From Gnetum montanum (lineage: Eukaryota > Streptophyta > Gnetopsida > Gnetales > Gnetaceae): a stretch of DNA of 64,000 bases. The stretch is from positions 382,970-446,969 of the forward strand of contig MNCI01014694.1 of the NCBI GenBank assembly GCA_015680685.1, written 5' to 3'. The notes beneath the pieces are model-generated. The model saw only the letters and a program-made list of their open reading frames with translations, made no database searches and was not told where the DNA came from. A program made the position numbers and the translations under genes. Below, piece by piece: positions 1-9,849 of this stretch. The first letter of the stretch is position 1. Every line of letters starts with the position of its first letter.

Positions 1-222
1 GGGCACATGGAAAATATTCTATTTCTGGGGTGATCAATCCACCAGAGCTTTGCTACTTCTAGCCTAGGATGGGAAATGAGGGGAGTGCCGCCTCTTATTT
101 ATAGATTTGGCGACGGACTGCGATATCGCGTATGCGATATTGCAGGGACGACACGATATCGCATGGGATGCGATATCGCGACGGCCGTGATATCGCGGCT
201 CATGCGATATCGCGTCTCATCA
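1..222 (-). mobile_element. LTR fragment, GATATC subfamily A, 5' part on minus strand
   Basis: The start of the window lies inside an LTR read on the minus strand. It matches the TATA/R region of the LTRs at 4,738-4,946 and 26,527-26,669, then holds a dense array of GATATCGC motifs (119-220) and ends CATCA at 222, the same terminus as the LTR ending at 12,566. No polypurine tract follows, so 222 should be the outer edge of a minus-strand element, or of a solo LTR, whose body lies left of the window. The next five bases (ACTAT) are the expected target duplication, but its partner is outside the window. Confidence 0.75.
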
Positions 223-243
223 ACTATTTATCCCATCGAATAA

Positions 244-435
244 GGGGAACCTAAGATAGAAAAAGAAGGAATTACTAGAATAGATCTAGGAGCTAGTGTT
301 GGTGCCACCTATGGAAGGAAACTTGATGTTGTTGGAATCGATGTCATGCACAGTGATCTATATGAAGGACTGGGAGATGAAAAATGGGTGTTTGTTCAAA
401 ATTGGTGCATGCATCATCTCTCTCCATTTCTTAGG
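244..435 (+). other. Possible exon relic, unknown product
   Basis: A stop-free 64-codon frame with balanced codon use (residues such as WVFVQNWCMHHLSPF near the end) runs from a stop at 241 to TAA at 436. Its last bases form a good plant splice donor (TTAG then GTAAAG at 434-439). It lies just outside the LTR edge at 222. I do not recognise the protein. It could be a host exon fragment or chance; the length alone is not decisive. Confidence 0.25.
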
Positions 436-862
436 TAAAGTACCTTTGACCTTGAGACATTTGTGACATAAATAAGATCAACATCATATAAGAAGAACAA
501 AAGGTAAGTATTCAAACCTTGAAATAATTAAAACTTACCTATGATTTTTCCCCTTTTCCTATCTTGTACTTTGTTGTTGAGCTTGTTGTTGGGTTTTTTG
601 TCTAACTACTAGGTTGCTAGAACTTTGCCCAATATGTTACCTTTGTTAAAAAAAAGAATTTATTAGAAAAGAAAATAATACATTAAACTAGGATATTATA
701 TATATGTTTATATACATACATACGTTGGAGCTAGTAAGTGTGATTTGTTAAGGATGAACCCTTCCAAAGGTTACAACACCTTGAACAAATGAAGCACCTT
801 GAGCACTTTCAATCTGTGTAGTCTAAGTATCTTCTCTTGGAATTTGTGCATCTTGGATCAAT

Positions 863-1790
863 TCATTCTACATCCCAAATTGCATTGTTAATAAATACAT
901 GAAGAAACATAAGTAACAACAAAAATATAAAATACATAAACATATAGAATACCTCGCTACTTCGCTCTTGATTTTTGGCCTGTTGCAAAACCATATAACC
1001 TTTCTTGCTATCCTCAATCTTACTCTTTATAATTATATCCTCTTCAAGAAATTCAGGATGTAAACTAGGATTGTATAGGCTAAAGAGTTTGGTTGAAGAA
1101 TTGTCACTTAGAATTAAACACATGATCAATGGTATGCAACATATGGTATATGGTTTACTAGGATTTTGTTTGGTAGCAACAGCTCCACTCATGGCATTGT
1201 ACAAAGCAGAAAAAAAGACAGTGACCAATCATAAACTCTACTAGTTATGGCACCATGAAGTAAATAGATGGAAAAAGTAGTAGCATAAGATTGGTGTTGA
1301 TGCCACAAAATCTTACGATGAATGAATTAACATAATTCAAAGTGAATTTCATTAATGAAATCTCCACAAAGAAATTGGCTTTTTTGAACAACATAATCAA
1401 ATAATTCTTTTTAGAAAAAAATTTAAATTTAGGGGAGAAAATCAATGGAATTAAAGGATTCTCTCCTCGGTGAAAACCTAAGGTTGTTTAAATATTAGAT
1501 GAAAGAATCATTATTAGCCCAAAAAATAGTTGGGAAGTGGTGCTTATATTGTTATTATAAAGATTGCACCATTGAATTATTAATTTTTTACACTCAGTTG
1601 CCTTGAAAATAGGGAAGATTAGTAATTCAGATAATTAGAAATTGGTAAGATACTGAAACTCCTCTTTTTCAAGTAAATCATGCATAAGATTAGAAGTAGT
1701 AACTACATTATTTTGGTGAAAAAGAATGGACACCAATTTGGAATTACCTAGCGCTAAAGAAGGAACATGAGTAGGATGCTTTGGGGCCAT
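863..1790 (-). pseudogene. Coding-like relic, unknown
   Basis: On the minus strand an ATG at 1,790 opens a frame beginning MAPKHPTHVPSLALGN, which reads about 50 codons before a stop. Further frames continue to a 121-codon ORF (863-1,228) whose middle reads LFSLYNPSLHPEFLEED and is followed by a donor-like AGCGAG/GTATTC. Amino-acid composition looks more protein-like than the flanks, but no domain is recognised. A decayed DNA transposon or gene fragment is possible; chance is also possible. Confidence 0.2.
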
Positions 1791-2871
1791 GTTAATAATG
1801 GTTAAAATCTTTCATGTTGATGAAAGAAATCTTCAAGCTTCTCGATTGATGAAATCCTTCAATCTTTTATTGATATTGAACTATGATGGGCAAAGTTTTT
1901 CTTCTTTCATGTATTTATAAAAGAACAAGCAAGAATTTTGGGAGAAAATAGAAAGTATTAAGTTAATTAATGATTTAATAAAGCTAATGCTTACTTTTTG
2001 TGATTTTGTAAGTGAGAGGTCCACCAAAACATTGTTATCACTAGTGCTTTTCAAGACAATTCAAATGGTACTAATTTCATCGAAATCCAACTTATGGTTT
2101 GGGAAATATGGTGTTTCTTAGGTTATATGAAGTTATAAAATTTAAAAAGTATTTTTTTTAAATTTAAAATTTATGCATTTATTTAATTAAAAAAATATGG
2201 GTAAAAAATGGGTGGTTGCAGGTTTGACCCTGACCCCCAGATATTCATTATTATTAAAAAAATCCCTTTGGTAGGATCACGATTAGCCTTACTGTTGACC
2301 ATGATAGACCTTGCTGCTGGCCTCGGTAGGGCCCATAGCCCTGATTGGCTAATGGCTAGAGGTAGCTAGACCAACCCTAAGGGCCAACCAAGGGTGGCCA
2401 CACACTGTCTTTAGTTGCCATGCATTGCGTTGCTCCTAGCCATCACCTCTTAAGCCCTTTGCATTGCCTTTCATGTTGTTGTTGCCTTCCCCTCACACCC
2501 CCCCAATGCACCATCTGTCCTTACACTGTGGTCATCCAGTTGCCACATGCCACCATTGCTCAATATGCTATCATGCCACTTTTCCATGTCCTGCAGTGTT
2601 TGCCCTCTATGATGTCATTAGATACCGATGGCATTATGGATCATAGGCATCATTGGTGCTCCACGGGCACCAATGACATTGCAAATCACAACGATCCTTG
2701 GCACTTCGTGGATACCATCAACATTGCGAATCATAGGCATCCCTAGCATTGATCGTGTAGTAGACAATAAGCACCTCAAGCATCGATAGCACCACTAATC
2801 ACAGGCACCTTCGCTACCCTCTAGGGTCACCAATAACCTAGAAATCACACATAGTGCTAACTGCATGGATC

Positions 2872-2990
2872 CATTTTTGGGTTGCGTAGGTCCTAGAGAG
2901 GGTCGTGCAAGCCGTATTAAGGGCCATGTAGGCCCTAGAAAGAGTTGTGCAAGCCCAAAGGAGGGTGCATGAGCCCTAATATGGGTCAAC
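2872..2990. repeat. Degenerate 21-22 bp tandem repeat
   Basis: About six imperfect copies of a purine-rich unit ending in GCCCTA-like bases follow one another here (GGGTCGTGCAAGCC, GGGCCATGTAGGCC, GAGTTGTGCAAGCC, GGGTGCATGAGCCC). Read on the minus strand the array gives a seven-residue periodicity (LAQLFLG, PTWPLIR, LARPSLG, PTQPKNG). This may be a minisatellite or a relic of a repetitive protein. Confidence 0.5.
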
Positions 2991-3050
2991 AAATGTAGCC
3001 CCCACTGCCATTGATGTTCGCTTCTACTGCCTCCATGTTTCTTGTCTCAC

Positions 3051-3690
3051 TGTTGTTCCTATCCAATGGCCATCCCTACCTTTGGTAACAAAAAATATTT
3101 TTAGTTAATTAATAGGAAATTTGAAATTTTTTAGCAAATGATGGTAATTTTGAAATTTTTGTCAACTAATAAGAAATTAAAAATTCTTGTTGTTAACGTG
3201 TTGATTTAAATAAAAAATGCACAAAAATAATTTTCAAAATTCAAATTTGGCATCCTGGTAATAACAAAAATAAAAATTTCGTAATTAAGTGTGCTTGACC
3301 TAGAGTAGAACTGGGATGGGTGACCTCTTGGGAAGTCTCAAAAATTGTGTAAGTTTTTGACAAACTTAAAATGACCATAACTTTTGAATTTGGAGTTTGT
3401 TTTCAAACAATAAAAAACTAATTCCAATAGAATTAAACCTTTTGGATGTAATGAAATGGTCAAATTTAGTCTTTGAATAATAGAGAATTACCTTTTAATC
3501 CACTATTTAAGATCCCAAAATAATTAGGATTCTGTGGACAGGTAGAAATTCATGACAGTTTCAACCTCTTTTGCAATCAATTAACTATCTCGAGACCCAT
3601 AAAAAGGGGTCATAAAGGCCAAGGATTGTCAATGTGCTTGATTTCTTCAAATTACTAATGTTCAGAATCCAAAGAATACATTAAAGAACA
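3051..3690 (+). mobile_element. Presumed 5' LTR remnant and leader of the chromovirus
   Basis: This A/T-rich stretch precedes the gag start at 3,691 and should hold the 5' LTR and primer site of the chromodomain-type element. A decayed primer-site-like string (ATGTTCAGAATCCAAAG, about 3,650-3,680) is compatible with the initiator-Met type TGGTATCAGAGC. However, I could not align the stretch with the 3' LTR at 16,722-17,241, so the LTR is rearranged, very divergent, or from another element. It contains the 5S-like segment at 3,283-3,339. Confidence 0.35.
3283..3339 (+). ncRNA. 5S rRNA 3'-half fragment (pol III promoter-like)
   Basis: The 57 bases match the internal-promoter half of plant 5S rRNA with few changes: the box A region (TTAAGTGTGCTTG) and box C (GGGATGGGTGACCTCTTGGG, AAGTC). 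The 5' half of the gene is absent, so this is not a functional 5S gene. 5S sequence inside plant LTRs is known from Cassandra-type TRIM elements, so it may be part of an LTR or a 5S-derived SINE head. Identification is from the known 5S consensus, without a database search. Confidence 0.75.
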
Positions 3691-4132
3691 ATGGATACTT
3701 GAGTCCATGATTAGATGAATGCCCTTGAGGATCAAATTAATGAGATTAGGGGTGTTCAAGAAGAGCTTCGTCAATCTAATCAAGGTTGTAGTATAGAGAT
3801 GTAGAATATGTTAGAAGAAATTAGGAGATTGTCCTAGAGTTTAGAGAATAAATGGTCAGATGTGCAAGAAAAGATGGATTCCTTTTCAAACTCCATCACA
3901 AAATTAATAGACCATCTCATCCAACCTTTAAATCCTAGCCATGTTCCACCTAAAGATCAACATCAAGATCAAGATCAACTTTCCCCTAGGGATCCACACT
4001 GAAACCAACCCCCACTTGGTGGTCACCAGGACATTGATATCCCTTCTTTAGGTCATAGAGTAGAAAATAAAGGTGAGGGATATGGAAATTAGCATAATAC
4101 ATAGAGAATCGTTGACTCAAGTTCATGCCAAG
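3691..4132 (+). pseudogene. gag: Chromovirus gag, N-terminal part (interrupted)
   Basis: An ATG at 3,691 opens a single frame with about seven internal stops. It encodes a helical, charged N-terminus (NALEDQINEIRGVQEELRQS, EKMDSFSNSITKLIDHLIQP) and a Q/D/P-rich linker, typical of the start of gypsy gag before the capsid core. It stops abruptly at 4,132 because a retrotransposon inserted there; the capsid part resumes at 12,572. The target-site copies CCAAG flank the insertion. Confidence 0.7.
4128..4132. repeat. Target-site duplication CCAAG, left copy
   Basis: CCAAG immediately precedes the TGATGAG terminus of the inserted element and is repeated directly after its other end at 12,567-12,571. 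The 5-bp length is usual for LTR retrotransposon integration. Confidence 0.9.
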
Positions 4133-4946
4133 TGATGAGTGGTGAGATACCCCTACACTCAACCATACGAATACGAGCATTCTCATGCGCGATCCGGTCG
4201 AACTCCGCAGAAGGACTAGCTGTGGCACCTAGATCGTTAACCTTAGGTCGTAGTTCACTATCTTCTCACCTGGACTAGTATTTATATTTTTCATGTATGG
4301 TTTAGTCCAGAGTGAGGTGTATGATGTGTCCTAATCTAATGCTACTCCTGAATATTAACTAAGCTAAGCTAGGAGGGAAAGGGTAAGAAAATCTAATCTA
4401 GCCTAAGTGCGATGAGCAGTCGATTCCTTGATCATCCGTACACATCTTGGACCTCGTGCATGACTACCACTGGGATTACCAAGTGCAGATCCTAGGTACG
4501 TGACTGGGATACTAAGTAGTCACACTTAAATGCTCGTGATCAAGTCGTACTCGTTCCGCGTTCTAGGAGTTTAAGGGTGAGAGAGAAAACAGTAAATAAC
4601 ATTAAATAAACAAACAAATAAATAACAAAGGAAATGCTACAATGATGAAGTAATATTGATCTTTATGGTCAGTCATGTGTGCATCCAAGTACGTCACACT
4701 TGAATAAAGAATGCTGTACAATTACATTCACCACACTACGGGCAGACATTGGAAAAATAATCTAACTCTGGAGGGATAAAACTGCCAGAGTTTCACTACA
4801 ATCTAAAACTATCCTCCCAAACAAGGGAGAGCCGCTTCTTATTTATAAACATTGTGGTGGATTACCATATCGCGTACACGATATCGTAGGGAAGATGTGA
4901 TATCGCATACGCGATATCGTGGGGGATGCGATATCGCGTCCTATCA
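4133..4946 (-). mobile_element. 3' LTR of the 4.1-12.6 kb element, 814 bp
   Basis: Bounded by TGATGAG at 4,133 (LTR 3' end on the minus strand) and CTATCA at 4,946. On the minus strand it begins with a short U3 made almost wholly of GATATCGC palindromes (4,865-4,940), then a TATA box (4,841-4,849) and about 700 bases of R/U5. The last 35 or so bases, with GTATGGTTGAGTGTAGGGGT, are shared by every Athila-like LTR in the window. Confidence 0.9.
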
Positions 4947-4960
4947 TACCCCCACGACTG
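4947..4960 (-). other. Terminal polypurine tract
   Basis: On the minus strand CAGTCGTGGGGGTA directly abuts the LTR start TGATAGG. It would prime plus-strand DNA synthesis. Equivalent sites are at 29,891-29,904, 40,800-40,813 and 42,258-42,271. Confidence 0.85.
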
Positions 4961-5117
4961 AATAAAAACTAGTCCTTGAGTTACAAAGAGAACAAGTTCC
5001 ATTGATTACACAGTGGATAGGTATGGGATTATTAATTGAAAAAATGAAATGAAACAATGCCATAGTGTGGGAAGACACAACATAGAAAAAATACTACAAC
5101 TACAAAAAAATGGGAAC

Positions 5118-7908
5118 TCATGTTGTTCCTGGTGGCGGTGGCTCCTCCATGGGTGCTTTTTCTTTGTCATGTGCTCTAGGCTTTGAAGCTTGATGGTGTT
5201 GAAGTATGGCCTAGAGCTTTTCCTCTTCAGTCTGAGGATCTTGTGCCATCCATGCAAGTGTTTCAATGTTTGATGGAGTCAGCACCTTCCACGGACAGGG
5301 TAGTTGCGGGAACATCTGGTTGGCTTTGACATACCACGCTGCGAACACCCATCATTCCTCTTCATAGGCTCTGGCTTTGTCTTTGTATTCGTGAAGCTCT
5401 GTTAGCTGTCGAGCCAAGTCAGTTGCAACATCTTTCTATCCTTGGTAGCTTGCTTTTAGCACCTCAAGTTCAGAATTTGCAACATCCAATTTTTCAACTA
5501 GCTTCTTGCGTTCTGCAAATTCTACCTCATATTTGAGATGGGTGGAAGCTACCTATTGTTCGAGCTCTATTCTCGGGCATCCTGCTATTAACATGGCAAG
5601 GTTGGCATATCTGAGGTTTTCCAACTCCATGTATTCTATCAAGTCCTGGATCTTTAGGTCCCGGTTTTTAACTTCCACTTGGTGGGTGAAGGCGTAAGTG
5701 TCCAATATGGCCCTCCAATCAATGTGTTGAGCACTAATATTGTTGATTTAAGCCTTGGCCATATGGATCTCCTTCTCCAGGATTTGTTTGTACATCCCCA
5801 CTTGATCACGAAAATGCTCCTTCAGCTTCTCATGTCGTTTAGCCTCATTCTGCCATGTGGTTATCTCAATTGCTGATTTTTGGCGAATAGCACGTACCTC
5901 CTCCATTAAGAGGGTTCGATTCTCTCTGGCTAAATGGCTCACATCTCAGTTGACTTGAATGAATTGTTCCCGTAGCTGATGAAAGTGTTCATCGAGAACA
6001 TTCTTTTTTTTCTCCACAGAGGTCAACCGAAGGTTATTTGCAACCAACTGTTTGTTCTCTTCTTCTAAGGCTCTAAGTGCCTTAAGATGTGCATGGGTTT
6101 GTGCTTCTACTACAGAGGCATCCCAAACAACCTTCTCCTTTTCTTTTACCCCCTTCTTATTCTCTACGGTTAGCTTTGTTAGTTACTCTATTCTAAAGTT
6201 ATCTAGCTGGTCTGCGGGAACAAACTGTAGAGGATCCCGTTGTGCTGCTTGTAAGGCTACGAGCTAGTCTTGTAATTTTTGCACTTCAGCTTCAGCATGC
6301 TCGGTCCTTACTTCGGATATGATCAGCTTCTCCTTGGTGGAAATGAGGTCTAATTGAATTGCTGTGACATCTTGAGGGATGTCAAACAGAGACGTCAGAA
6401 CTTGCCCTGTTTGTAGCAATTGATCTAGTGCATCCTCATGTTCCGCAGGAGTCATTGAGGTCCCGACAAGAGTTTGAGCATCTTGTGCTCCAGAAAGATC
6501 TGTCGGTGGCACAACAGGTACGTTAAAGGATTCTTTGATGTGATCAGCAATCACTTTAGCAGCTCTTGCGGCATTCTGGTGTTGCATGACCACCACAGTG
6601 GCCCCTTCACCATTCTCTAACTGCACCTGAAAAGATGCCATGTTTCCAGAGATCTATTGTGACCATCTACTTTTCCCTCCTCCTATTTGGATTGATAATT
6701 CACCCCTTGTGTGATCCATTGAAACTGTAGGTTGATCGGCATCATCGATGACGCGGAAGAGGTTTGCGTCATCACGACTTCCCCAACTGACCGTCTTAGT
6801 GATGGCTCTAAGATGGCTCATCAATGGTCTGTAGTCTTGTGGTAGTGGTGGCTAATCCTAACCTGTGCCAGGCCCTGATTCTTGTTGTTGGCTAGGACCC
6901 ATGATTAGTGGTTGACTGGGTCCTGCAAGTTGAGTTGCAGGTGGTTCGGTCATCTGTTCTTCTTCTTCTTCAGGTCTCAACTCTTTGCCAGTGCTCTTTC
7001 TTGGAGCTAGCACCTTTAGTAGTTCAGCATAAGAATTGTTCTAGGCTTTTCAGAGGATTTCATTAGTGTACCCTTGAATACCAGCCCATTGGCACAGTTT
7101 TCTGATAAGGAAGGGAAAAGGAAACGCCATCTTCCCTGACTTCTGTTCTTCAAAACGCCTTAGGATCTTCGTCAAATATAGATGGGGAAGGTTAGAGTTA
7201 ACCTTTCCCATCAACACTGCACATCCCCTTGCCACATACATAGATATTCTTTTCAAAAATTTTGTGGGGAAGAGGTGATAGGTTCCAATTTTGAAATAAA
7301 CTCTCTCTTCCGTCGTCAGCTCACCAAAAGCTTTATCTCTGTCATAAGCCTTCTCTAACCAATCCTTTTGCACATCAAGGTCTGAACGAGTAGATAACCG
7401 AGCAACATGAGGCCCTGAATTCAAAAGATTCAACACTTCCAAAATAGCCTATGTAGAGAAATCAACTGTCACACCACAAATGTTAACCGTAGTTCCTTAC
7501 TCCCTATTGTGCTAGAACTGGTACGTTTCACCTTAAGTACTAGGCACCGCTTTCAAAGAGGACAGGCCATAAGGGAGACCCTTTGAGGTAATCCCTAATA
7601 GCCTCAGGAGCGAACTCTACAAAGGATTCAAATTTTAGTTTCACAATCACCTCAACGAATGTGGACTTCTCATGGATAGCCTGAACACACTTCGGGGGCA
7701 ACGTGAGTTGTTGTTCTAGTTCAGGAGCAGCAGCAGCTCCTCCTTCTGCCTACCCAGACCGTCTGGTAGGAGGTCCTTCTTGATGGATGCTGAATGATTT
7801 CACCTCTTGTTTTGTATGTTGTATAGTAGGGCCTTGTCTTCCACCTGTCCGAGGTCGTTTCTCTCCACCTTGAATAGGACCCTCTTGCTGTGCACGTTTT
7901 GGGGCCAT
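5118..7908 (-). pseudogene. Extra ORF of about 929 codons, Athila-like 3' ORF
   Basis: Starts with MAPKRAQQEG at 7,908 and ends MEEPPPPGTT-stop at 5,118; both ends are shared with the copy at 26,967-29,743. One frameshift near 7,533 and several stops break it. After a basic N-terminus comes an alpha/beta-looking domain (about residues 95-290: GVTVDF, TTEERVYFKIGTYHLFPT, ARGCAVLMGK, FPFPFLIRKLCQWAGI) that resembles the 'putative plant transposon protein' family (my recollection of PF20167, not searched). Then follows a Q/P-rich linker, a second conserved block (LENGEGATVVVMQHQNAARA), a long coiled-coil-rich part, and a proline-rich tail. No signal peptide or membrane segment is visible, so it is not env-like. 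Role unknown. Confidence 0.8.
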
Positions 7909-8380
7909 CTTGCAATCACACGGATCAAGCGTTAGTAAGGTTGTTTTCAAAATCAAGTTATACCTTACTGCTTTCCTTAATTAAATATTGTATGTTATAA
8001 CATGTGATTGTGCCTGAAAATTATAATAATGGGTCTTGTGACTTAGGTGGTTGTCATTCTAATCTCCTGGTATACTTAAGGATTAAATGATTTTTGGCAC
8101 AATTATTCTATGTGTTAGTGTTAATTACCCTAATTGATGTCCTTTGGGCGATGATAAATTTTAAAAAAGTTAGGCACTTTTTGGTAAGTGTCTCTCCCCC
8201 ATGACTAAACTGAACACTCTAGGTTCTAACAGGTTCAAACATAATTAAAATCGGAGCACCAGTGAGTGAGATATGAGTGAAAAAGCAAGGGTGATGCAAC
8301 CGCAAGTCGTAGAGAAAAATTTCAACAACTCCCCCCACATGAATGGCAAAATGATGCTAAGTGTTGTGGTGGGGGTTCCT

Positions 8381-8470
8381 ATTTATAGGTAAATAGAACG
8401 CAATATCGCGTATGGTACATCACGTACGCGATATCACGTGGGACGCGATATTGTGTACACGGTATCTCAT
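8381..8470 (-). promoter_or_regulatory. Internal U3-like promoter upstream of the extra ORF
   Basis: On the minus strand a cluster of GATATCGC-type palindromes (8,399-8,468) is followed by CCTATAAATAGG (TATA at 8,381-8,387). This is the architecture of the element's own LTR U3 and TATA box. It lies about 470 nt upstream of the extra-ORF ATG. It is not an LTR end: no TG/CA terminus, PPT or primer site adjoins it. I infer that it drives the extra ORF separately from the genomic RNA. Confidence 0.65.
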
Positions 8471-9849
8471 CCCTAGTGATGTGAGACACCAAGAAAATAC
8501 CGAATTTTGAATGATTTTTCTTGAAATTAATGTTGGAAATTGAGGACATTGGAAAGTATTAAGATGTTCTAGGGCAATATCATTGATTCGAGAGGCACTC
8601 TTAATGATAATGATGTGAACTTTAGCAATAAAAATTTGGTGGTTACGAAAAAAGGGAATGTAATGGTACATTGGAACGTAGAAATGATAGAGGGATAATA
8701 ATAGGGAAAGAAAATCAAGTGAAAAATTAAGTTGAGGGTAAGAAATTGTGTGTTTGAGCTAGAGAATTAGTGAAGATTACGAAACATTACACAAGTGGGT
8801 CCTCCCCAAAGTAGGTTCCAACCTATAATGCCCTTGTGTAACCACACTTAAAGTGTTCGTGGGCACTAGAAGGGTTAAATGTAATCCACACTAACTCCAC
8901 AAAACACACACATGTAAATATCACTGGAATGAGATGAAAATTCTATGCTACATGGGACACGAGCTACAATTACATGAACAGTGAGATGAGACGAAGTATA
9001 GAAAGGGATTGCAGAGATTGGGACATGAGATGACTGACCCAGGGCACAATGAATCTTGCGTGTAAAGCATAATTAAGGTTTCATTAAGCCATCGTTCCAA
9101 GATCAGGACCAAGTCCATACCTCTAATTAGTGACATCACATTGTTTCATCCCATGATGAACAACTATGAGAGTACCATAGCAAAAAGGCGTACGATCGTT
9201 AGCGTTTAGTACAAGGGAGGAGTGATTTTTGTTTTATGGCACTTTGTTTTTCTTTTTTTTTTCTTTTTTTTCACTTTACTGAATCTAGAGAAGCCACCAA
9301 CCTTTAGGCATGGATGCATGTCTTTCCAATGGGACCCCCTAGAACAACGTTTGATTTTTGAGTGCCCTTTTGATTACTCTTACTCCCATTTTTCATTAGA
9401 TCTACAAGGATCTTAGTACAACCATATTGCATGATAACTCCCACAGATGTCACCAAAGAGAATCCACAAGTCCCCTTGATGTCACACCCTAATCATTCCC
9501 TCTTGATCCATCCTTCTTCATTCTGGGTACAATGAACACAAAATTAATTTTAAGTTTAGAAATTTCAAGAATATCACTGTACCCTTGAACAGAACCTCTT
9601 ATTTGTAGAGTGGATGAGTGGGTGTAATGGGCTCACTGTTCCAAATAATTGATCACTCATGACTTAATAACATAAAACACACCTCAACCAACGATCCACA
9701 TGAGTGTTTTATTCGTAGATGAGATTACTTACAAAAACGTAAAAATACAAACACACAAAAAGATAAACCAAAAAGTTGAAAAATGAAAAACTGAAAAACA
9801 AAAAGTTGTAAAATTAAAGAAAATGAAAAATATTTATTAATCCTACTTG
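8471..9849 (-). other. Spacer between gag and internal promoter, with T-rich tract
   Basis: No ORF of note. Read on the minus strand it starts after the gag stop with about 130 bases of T-rich sequence (9,720-9,849; TTTTACAACTTTTTG and similar), then mixed sequence, including a long T/A run at 9,242-9,275 and a segment resembling the spacers of the autonomous elements (GGGTCCTCCCCAAAGTAGG near 8,798; compare 46,051). The equivalent spacers lie at 35,820-37,200, 45,800-47,200 and 25,183-25,903. Confidence 0.6.

Larger units (their letters stand above)
223..3050. other. Unassigned inter-element DNA with weak coding traces
   Basis: No retroelement domain, RNA gene or intact gene was recognised in this 2.8 kb. 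Three local signals are listed separately or in Part 2: a short exon-like ORF at 244-435, coding-looking minus-strand stretches between 1,790 and 863 (a start at 1,790 reading MAPKHPTHVP, and a 121-codon ORF at 863-1,228), and a degenerate tandem repeat at 2,872-2,990. The stretch around 2,420-2,830 is rich in CAT/CAC and could be low-complexity coding relic or simple repeat. I assign no function. Confidence 0.4.

Noticed and set aside
119-220. CRISPR-like array
   Set aside because: The GATATCGC units are short, overlapping palindromes in an LTR promoter of a plant retroelement, without spacers of even length or cas genes.
2420-2746. 108-codon ORF rich in His, Cys and Pro
   Set aside because: Composition reflects a CAT/CAC-rich low-complexity stretch; no domain, and alternative frames are also open.
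8381-8470. Solo LTR insertion instead of an internal promoter
   Set aside because: No TG/CA terminus, no conserved LTR 3' end and no target duplication nearby; the equivalent position in two other elements carries the same architecture with their own motif type.
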